A DNA stretch of 64,000 nt, taken from Micromussa lordhowensis (taxonomy: Eukaryota; Cnidaria; Anthozoa; Scleractinia; Lobophylliidae). The notes under the pieces are model-generated. The model was not told the origin of the DNA. It worked only from the letters and a program-made list of their open reading frames with translations, and ran no database searches. The DNA lies in the NCBI GenBank assembly GCA_964020085.1, contig OZ026600.1, positions 16,248,323-16,312,322 of the forward strand, read 5' to 3'. Shown here in pieces: positions 57,783 to 64,000 of the stretch. The translations under genes and the position numbers were made by a program. The stretch's first letter is position 1. Every line of letters starts with the position of its first letter.

Positions 57783-59442
57783 TTAGTACTTTTTGAACTT
57801 TCTGGCCGCGCGATTTAACAGAGAGTTTGGTTTTCGTCCTTTTTGAAAATGAAAGTCTGGATCTCTAAGAATAGCTGTCCAATTTCCGAAACCGTGGCGT
57901 TCTAGTCCTATCCGCAAATATTGATCCTCTTCTGGAGTGAATAGTAGAATTTTCCTTCCCGTCAAAGAATCGGGTGTTTTCGAAGTATTCTTGCTCTTGG
58001 AATTAGTGGGCGTAATAAGAATGTTGTGTTCTTCGGGGACCGACCCATCGTCATTTTCTTCTTGTTCTGGCGAAGACGCTGATTTGTCTGAAAGTCGTGA
58101 TCGAACATCCATCTCCAGCGCCGATCCCTTCTCGCCATAAAGGGTTTCCAGGTATTCGTGCGCCTTGGTCGCGATCTCTCGCGATCTTTGCTTTTGGTAA
58201 TGCACTCTTGCCACGACTGAGCTATGCTTCTGGTCCTCGGAGATCGTGCCTTGCGCGTTGCTACTAAGTTTCTTGGAGCTGACTGTCTCCACTATTTGTC
58301 GGTAACGAGTCGGGTGAACGTATTTCCCGATCGCGTCAAACACTAATTTGCTCATCAGCTCCCCGAGTTTATTGTGCTGGCCGCCATTCCTCGTGACTAA
58401 GACGTAATCGCAAGTCGGTTTCGAGTGAGGGCGAATGTGGTCGATGTAACCATCCATGCTTGTGTCGGTGAGGAAGAGAGAATCAAAGCCATACTTTCCT
58501 GCTGTCTTGAACATTTTCTGATCGATAAATCCCCCGTTGGTCTTTGCTGTGCGCACCATCTCAACGGTCAAAAACTGATAGGTCATCGAGCGGGAACCTT
58601 TGACCTTGATAAACAAATACACCGCAATAAACTTTGTGGCAAAGGACAACTCCAGTGGTGTTACTGTAGCTGGTTTATCCTTGCATGTTTTAAGTTCGTT
58701 CTCGTAGCAAGGCAAGTAACGCGCAACAACTTCCAAGAGCTCTTCTAGCGTGGCCCAATGTCCCTTGGATTCAAGGGTGTCGATGTCAAGTTCACTGATC
58801 CATTGCAACCGCATCATTTTGGAAACTGTTTTATGGGCCTTTTTCAGATATATTTCCGTAGAAGACAAGCTCCTCAATACAACATCGGATGCACCATTTA
58901 CTTTTCTGAAATCTGCCAATTCTGCAATTGCGCTCTGCGTGTCCGAGTTGCCAGTCATCTTGCATCGTATCAACGAATTTAAATGTGAGCTCCTCTTCGT
59001 CTTCGCAACAAAATTTAAGAAACTTTAAGCACCTGTTGACGATTTGTTGTGCTTGTCGATCACTTTTACAGCCTCCGCCACTTCCTGTGAGCCACGACAT
59101 GAAATTCTTAGCAATGTTGCTCGTCTTGTCAAAAGTCGCAACTGTCCTCATTTTGCGCACAGTCTTCTGATCGGTAGCTGTATTATTGTTTGCTTCACCA
59201 TCAAACGATTCTTTTTGAACGTCTGGCTTCTCGTCGAAATAATAATACCAAGAATGTTTGCTCTTTACGTGTTTTCTACAGCCTCTTTGTGTAGTGAATC
59301 CATCGTGCTTACAAATTTGCACTGGGCAGTGAAAAAGACCATCACAGTCATCCTCTTCTAAGTGAAGTCTCTTTGGTTTAGGCGATGCATTTGCTAACAT
59401 TGACCAGTTGACATCCTTGCCTCGTTTGTTCATCTTAAGCAT
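57783..59442 (-). pseudogene. Zinc finger-tyrosine recombinase-SANT protein (Crypton-like), one frameshift
   Basis: Intronless. The N-terminal frame (59,442-58,831) has a C2H2-like finger (CPVQICKHDGF...HVKSKH) and a helical SAM-like segment. The C-terminal frame (58,973-57,783) continues with FRKVNGASDVVLRSLSS and the recombinase catalytic region: CDYVLVTRNGGQHNKLGELM, then HPTRYRQIVET (HxxR, near 58,305-58,320) and VHYQKQRSREIA (likely catalytic Tyr). It ends with a Myb/SANT domain (TPEEDQYLRIGLERHGFGNW, near 57,850-57,930). The frame changes once within 58,905-58,970. It resembles Crypton recombinases in its catalytic layout. A TATATATG sequence upstream of the start (about 59,490) may be its TATA box. 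Confidence 0.7.
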
Positions 59443-59810
59443 TTGGTTGAAATCGATATCTTTCTAAAGAACGCACGCATATATACTAACAAAAGGTTCC
59501 CCAAGAGATCATTCTATTCGCCAATAAGATATTTCTTAGCTTATCTCTGCCCACACTTGGTCATTCTTTCCCCTTACCTCATTGTTTCCTTGTCCGTATT
59601 TGGTACACAATTAATCAAAAGGAACAAAGACACAAGCCTGAACTTGCGAGGGCCAGCCCAAAGGAGATTAAACATGTCGCGGGCAAGTCTCATTCTTAAC
59701 TTGATTGTTGAAGGATGTATGTTTTGATAAAGTTGTATAGAGGAGGTGATGGACATTAGTTTCAGATAGCCTATTCTTTTTTCGCAGTTTGCGTTAAATT
59801 GAACGCTTGT
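59443..59810. other. Stretch between recombinase start and palindrome cluster
   Basis: AT-rich. It holds the probable promoter of the recombinase gene (TATATATG near 59,490 on the plus strand, matching a TATA on the minus). Nothing else is recognised. Confidence 0.35.
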
Positions 59811-60290
59811 TCCTTTGTCACAAATTCGGAACGTGTTCCCATTTATACGCAGGACATAACACTCATCTTGAGGAACAAAAACTTACCTCGATTAGGAACA
59901 ATTCCGTTCCTGTCGAGCATGAATAGGAACCATTTGAACTGAAAGGGAACAAGGCGTTCCGAACTGCAACGGATATACCAGTAAATAGGAACAACTAGTT
60001 CCTTAATCTGTGGAGCGAGAAATTAGATAGGGAACATTTGTTGCCCAAACACTTCGAAAGGAACAGTAAGGGAAATCGGAACTGATGAAAGAGGACCTTT
60101 TGTTCCTAAAAGGATAAAAGAGGAACCAGTTGTTCCTTTTGGCTAGCATGAAAGGGAACTTTGTGTTCCAATTGGCTGCTAACGGACCAGATTGTTCCGA
60201 AATTTGGCCACTTTTGTTCCTATTGTGCAAATAAATTTCCTTTATTGTGCGTTCCTACTTTGTTCCTAAAGTAATTAAAGGAACAAAAAA
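59810..60290. repeat. Cluster of GGAAC...GTTCC palindromes
   Basis: About twenty GGAAC or GTTCC pentamers occur in about 480 bp. Four have the exact form GGAAC-N5-GTTCC (59,946-59,960; 59,988-60,002; 60,122-60,136; 60,155-60,169). One is GGAACGTGTTCC (59,828-59,839), one has a 6-nt spacer (59,895-59,910), and one is near-perfect (60,031-60,045). Spacing between sites is often about 42 bp. TTGTTCCTTT in opposite orientations marks both edges. Confidence 0.75.
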
Positions 60291-60443
60291 CAAAAACGCG
60301 CGGAATACTTCGTTTTTTAAAAAGGGATTTTTCTTCGTGTCGCGTCACTAAAAATCAAACTTTGAAAGTTTCCTCATGTAAAAAATGGCCTAACAATACT
60401 AAGAACAAAAATCCAATTGAAAACTGCGGTGTTTTAGCCTGAA

Positions 60444-60641
60444 ATGGTGCTCTCATTACTTTTGGGTAATGTTAATGATCATGATAAGAAAGAGGAGTAT
60501 AAAGAAACCAATGAAATGAGCACTGAAATTAGTCATGGCAAACAAGATGAGTCATCATTGCACCAATCTCTTATTGAACAAACATTACACCACAATAATG
60601 CTGCCCTTAAGGCTAAAGTACAAGCTGTTAAGCGAGATTGA
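60444..60641 (+). CDS. Short acidic frame upstream of the BEL/Pao polyprotein
   Basis: A 65-codon frame overlapping the beginning of the polyprotein frame by about 44 nt in another frame. Rich in Asp/Glu/Lys/His. It may be the original gag N-terminus disconnected by a one-base change near 60,625. Confidence 0.35.
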   Translation: MVLSLLLGNVNDHDKKEEYKETNEMSTEISHGKQDESSLHQSLIEQTLHHNNAALKAKVQAVKRD

Positions 60642-63600
60642 GGCTTTCGAGCTAGAGAGCCAAGAGCTTGAAGAGCGAATGAACCTAGAACGTCAAAGGA
60701 TCAAGTTACAAATAGAGTTAGAGAAGCGACGCAGGATTATGCAAGAAGAAATGAACCGAATGAAAGATGAGCTAGCCCAATTAAAGATGAATGCTGAAGC
60801 CAAGGAGGATACACCTATTGATGCGGCGACGAAAGTCACCAAGGTAGATCAACGCTTCACCCACTCCACACCTAATGTACCTACACCTAATGTATCTAAA
60901 CCGAAGCAAGACCTACAGCCACCCCCTCCGAAGTCCATTCATCAGTCATTTGGAGCAGCTCAATACACCCCATTGTCTAAACCCGGTGATGCTGGGACTC
61001 AACAACCCCTATGGATCCCCTCAGCCATTTATGGAGAGGACAACATCTCTCAGCATGCACCACCTACTACCCTTGCCGATGTGCTTCAACAGATGATGAA
61101 TGATACCAGAATGCACCAACAGTCACTCGTAGATAGCCTCCACAGACCAAAAGTTGAATTGATGACCTTCGATGGAGACTCGTTGAAGTATTGGCCCTTT
61201 GTCAGAGCGTTCAATAACGCAGTTGATAGCAAGTCGGATGATGACGGCTCTAAGTTAAATAGCCTTATGCAGTACTGCACTGGAAAGGCCAGAAGTTTGC
61301 TCGAATGTTGCCTCGTTAAAGAACCTACTGAAGGATATCGGCTTGCATGGAAGCTTCTCAAGGAGCGCGTTGGTAACAATGATGTTATTTCCCAGGCTTG
61401 GATAGCCAAGACACTTGATCGACCGAAGATCAAGGACACTCAAGGTTTGCAATCGTTTGCCGATGAGCTGCGAACCTGTCGAGAGACTCTCGTTACGATG
61501 GGATACCTGAAAGAGCTCGAGACTCGCAGAAGTTTGTGCCAGATTGTTGAAAAGCTACCAACCTACCTACACTCACGCTGGTTGAAGGTGAATCATACAA
61601 TAAAGTACCAAGAGAATCGTGCACCTACTCTTGCTGATGTCATACGTCTAGTTACTGAAGCAGCACAACAGGCCTCGGATCCAGTCTTCGGAAAGGCTCT
61701 TTCCCCTAAGGATGCCTCCTCTAGGGGTGATGTCAAGAAGTCTCAGATTTCTACACAGAGAAATAGAGGAAGCCATGCTATTCAAGTTGAGTCCTCCCAT
61801 ACAAGTAATCTGTCTCCTCCAGTAATGGAGTCCTTACCTGTGGCTAGCAAAACTTCTTACAGTACACCAAAGGAACCATGTGTGAAATGTGGAGGACTTC
61901 ACTACCTCACTCAATGCAAGGACTTTAAGGCTCTTCGTGTGAAAAATCGTCTATCCTTTATCCAATCCAAGAAACTCTGTGTCAACTGTTTTAAGCCTGG
62001 TCACCTGGGCAGGGACTGTAGTAGTCCCTTTGTTTGCAATGTTGATGGCTGTGGTCAAAAGCACAGCAAATTTCTGCATCTGCCATCTAAGCCAACCCAG
62101 GAAGTCACAAACCGAAAGGATGTAGCTGTGCCACCGCCTTCGAATAAACCCAATGCTTCAGTTGGAAGTAATTTTGTGGCAGGAAGTAAAGAAAAGGTCA
62201 CCCTTCCCATCGTTGCTGTACGTGTCAAAGGTGAGGGACTTAATAACTACATGGAAACCTATGCTCTGATAGATCCTGGTGGAACGAGTGGATACTGTTC
62301 AGAAGAACTTGCCCAACACTTAGGTGTTTCAAGAAAGAACTTTGCTTGTAATTTGTCTACAATTCACGAAAGCAACACTCCAGTGAAGGCGGATTTTGTG
62401 AATTTGCAAGTTTCAAATATAAATGGTGGACCACAGTACGACATGACAGGAGTGATGGTCCGTCCTTCCTTAAACATCGGACTTGACAACTTACCTACAT
62501 CAACAGACCTCAAGCAATGGCCTCACCTTGAAGATATACATCTGCATAGGCTAGATGTTGATAAAGTGCATTTGATCATTGGACAAGATACCCCGGACCT
62601 TATGTTCCCAGAGGAGACCCGAAGAGGAAGGTCAGGCGAACCGTATGCCTGTCTCACTGCCCTAGGATGGGTCATGAATGGCCCTCTGGGCCAAGGAAGA
62701 CCAAACACTTACGCCTCATCGAACTTTGCGAAGGCAAAAGTAGGACCAGACATTGAAAATCAACTGGAAAAGTTCTGGAAGCTCGAAGGTGATGATTGCA
62801 GCGACCGGCTGGGCCTGTCTAGTAGTGACCAAAAGGCATTGCTCGTGTGGAATGAGTCGGTTAAGCTGCTTAATCAACACAATACTATGGATATCCCCTT
62901 CAAAGAAAGACCACCTGATTTGCCAGACAACCATCCGATGGCTGAGCGTCGACTACACCTTCTTGGCCGAAGACTGCAAAGAGATCCAGGGCTGTCTGAA
63001 AAGTACACTGCAAGCGTACATGAACTCCTTGAAAAGGGGTACGCTGAGCCAGTCACAGATGATCTCAAGGGCAGAGAAGGCTACACATGGTATCTTCCTC
63101 ACCATCCTGTGCTACACCCAAGAAAACCAGACAAGTGCAGACTTGTATATGATCGTTCTGCCAAGTATCGGGGAGTCTCGTTGAATGACAAAGTCCATCA
63201 AGGTCCTGACCTGACAAATGGCCTCGTCGGCGTCTTGCTGCGCTTTAGGCAGGAGCCTATTGCACTGATGGCAGACATTCAGGGTATGTTTAATCAGGTG
63301 CATGTGAGTGACGATGATCGTGACGCGCTTCGCTTTCTGTGGTGGAAAGATGATGACCCAACGAAAACTCCATTGATGTACCGGATGACGACCCACCTCT
63401 TTGGAGGAGTGTGGTTGCCCAGTTGTGCCAACTTTGCCTTAAAGAAGTGTGCTCAAGACAATGCGGCAAACTTTCATCCAAGAACAATTTCCACTATTGA
63501 TAAAAACTTTTATGTGGATGACTGCCTAAAGTCTGTCGCTTCCACTGAAGAGGCAGTGAATCTTGTGAAGGAGTTGCGAGAACTGCTTTCAAGAGGCGGT

Positions 63601-64000
63601 TTCAACCTTACCAAATGGATCAGCAACTCAAGAGAAGTTCTTCGAACGGTGCCAGATGTTGAGTGGTCTAAAGAAGTGAAGACGCTTGATTTGGACCAAG
63701 GAATGTTGCCCGCTGAGAGAACCCTCGGCATCTTGTGGCAGGTGGAGTCAGATACCTATGGTTTTGATGTGCATCCAGAAGAAAGGCCACTTACTCGACG
63801 TGGACTGTTGAGCACAGTCAGTTCAGTGTATGACCCATTCGGGTTTGTGAGCCCATTCATACTCAAGGCCAAAATTCCGTTCCAAGAACTTTGTCAAGCT
63901 AAATCCAGCTGGGATGATGCAATGCCAGCTGAGTTAGTGGAACAGTGGCGCCGATGGCTGCAGGACTTACCACTGATCCAGAACTTTGCAATTCCTCGTT
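60598..64000 (+). CDS. BEL/Pao-type retrotransposon polyprotein (continues beyond window)
   Basis: Open without a stop from ATG 60,598 to the window end (at least 1134 codons). Order: coiled coil (about residues 15-70), gag-like DUF1759 region (about 185-330, starting VELMTFDGDSLKYWPF), two CCHC knuckles (Cys428, and CVNCFKPGHLGRDC starting at Cys461), protease with ALIDPGGTSGYC (Asp559; DPG instead of the usual DTG/DSG), and reverse transcriptase with CRLVYDRSAKYRGVSLND, ADIQGMFNQV (catalytic Asp893) and FYVDDC (Asp974/Asp975). The Pao-type downstream RNase H region begins before the window end. The uninterrupted frame suggests a young copy. No LTR was recognised upstream; integrase and 3' LTR are outside the window. 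Confidence 0.85.
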   Translation, partial: MLPLRLKYKLLSEIEAFELESQELEERMNLERQRIKLQIELEKRRRIMQEEMNRMKDELAQLKMNAEAKEDTPIDAATKVTKVDQRFTHSTPNVPTPNVSKPKQDLQPPPPKSIHQSFGAAQYTPLSKPGDAGTQQPLWIPSAIYGEDNISQHAPPTTLADVLQQMMNDTRMHQQSLVDSLHRPKVELMTFDGDSLKYWPFVRAFNNAVDSKSDDDGSKLNSLMQYCTGKARSLLECCLVKEPTEGYRLAWKLLKERVGNNDVISQAWIAKTLDRPKIKDTQGLQSFADELRTCRETLVTMGYLKELETRRSLCQIVEKLPTYLHSRWLKVNHTIKYQENRAPTLADVIRLVTEAAQQASDPVFGKALSPKDASSRGDVKKSQISTQRNRGSHAIQVESSHTSNLSPPVMESLPVASKTSYSTPKEPCVKCGGLHYLTQCKDFKALRVKNRLSFIQSKKLCVNCFKPGHLGRDCSSPFVCNVDGCGQKHSKFLHLPSKPTQEVTNRKDVAVPPPSNKPNASVGSNFVAGSKEKVTLPIVAVRVKGEGLNNYMETYALIDPGGTSGYCSEELAQHLGVSRKNFACNLSTIHESNTPVKADFVNLQVSNINGGPQYDMTGVMVRPSLNIGLDNLPTSTDLKQWPHLEDIHLHRLDVDKVHLIIGQDTPDLMFPEETRRGRSGEPYACLTALGWVMNGPLGQGRPNTYASSNFAKAKVGPDIENQLEKFWKLEGDDCSDRLGLSSSDQKALLVWNESVKLLNQHNTMDIPFKERPPDLPDNHPMAERRLHLLGRRLQRDPGLSEKYTASVHELLEKGYAEPVTDDLKGREGYTWYLPHHPVLHPRKPDKCRLVYDRSAKYRGVSLNDKVHQGPDLTNGLVGVLLRFRQEPIALMADIQGMFNQVHVSDDDRDALRFLWWKDDDPTKTPLMYRMTTHLFGGVWLPSCANFALKKCAQDNAANFHPRTISTIDKNFYVDDCLKSVASTEEAVNLVKELRELLSRGGFNLTKWISNSREVLRTVPDVEWSKEVKTLDLDQGMLPAERTLGILWQVESDTYGFDVHPEERPLTRRGLLSTVSSVYDPFGFVSPFILKAKIPFQELCQAKSSWDDAMPAELVEQWRRWLQDLPLIQNFAIPR

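Noticed and set aside
59946..60169. Glucocorticoid/androgen-type response elements
   Set aside because: The geometry fits, but cnidarians are not known to have the corresponding receptors; kept only as a structural palindrome array.

Overview
This window is eukaryotic nuclear DNA. Genes have GT-AG introns with consensus donors, and the base composition is AT-rich. The coding content is dominated by transposon families common in metazoans, especially cnidarians: a CACTA/EnSpm-type transposase, MULE, a Mutator-like transposase fused to an exonuclease, a P-type transposase, an L1/Tx1-type LINE, DIRS, BEL/Pao, a Helitron-type Rep/helicase and tRNA-derived SINEs. A stony coral or another anthozoan is my best guess. 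That is inference from family recognition, not a species identification.

Layout. 1-5.8 kb: a seven-exon minus-strand host-like gene (382 codons, no disruption) whose introns carry a piggyBac-type MITE (2366-3924) and a 680-bp TTCGATCGAA-rich MITE (4635-5314). 5.83-6.07 kb: a short divergent promoter. 6.07-13.36 kb: a thirteen-exon CACTA-type transposase gene that can be spliced into an uninterrupted 957-codon frame. 13.4-23.5 kb: mariner-type and Harbinger-type MITEs around a MULE transposase exon, with an inverted pair of GAAAC-rich repeats 7.7 kb apart. 23.7-25.5 kb: an unrecognised two-exon gene with one frameshift. 27.2-30.8 kb: a GC-rich, decayed Helitron-type block. 30.8-36.7 kb: a broken LINE with tandem 5' monomers. 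36.7-40.0 kb: a tyrosine-recombinase fragment beside a truncated P-type transposase. 40.7-41.3 kb: a small unrecognised gene. 41.6-46.8 kb: a transposon with terminal inverted repeats carrying a Mutator-like transposase plus a DnaQ/TREX-like exonuclease, interrupted by a SINE. 47.5-49.9 kb: a deleted DIRS element. 50.9-51.6 kb: a P2X7-ballast-like remnant. 52.4-52.9 kb: a gag-like exon. 53.2-54.6 kb: a foldback element. 55.2-59.4 kb: two convergent genes, an SF3-like helicase and a zinc finger-tyrosine recombinase-SANT protein. 59.8-60.3 kb: a palindrome cluster. 60.6 kb to the window end: an open BEL/Pao polyprotein.

The most interesting unit is the convergent pair at 55.2-59.4 kb. A spliced 599-codon SF3-type ATPase is followed at once by a short reading frame ending in a PCNA-binding-like motif, and it faces a Crypton-like tyrosine recombinase. 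This looks like one mobile element combining a replication helicase with recombinase-based integration. Second is the Mutator-like transposase-exonuclease transposon with recognisable ends. Third is the fully open CACTA-derived gene sharing a 238-bp promoter region with a host-like gene, which makes it a domestication candidate.
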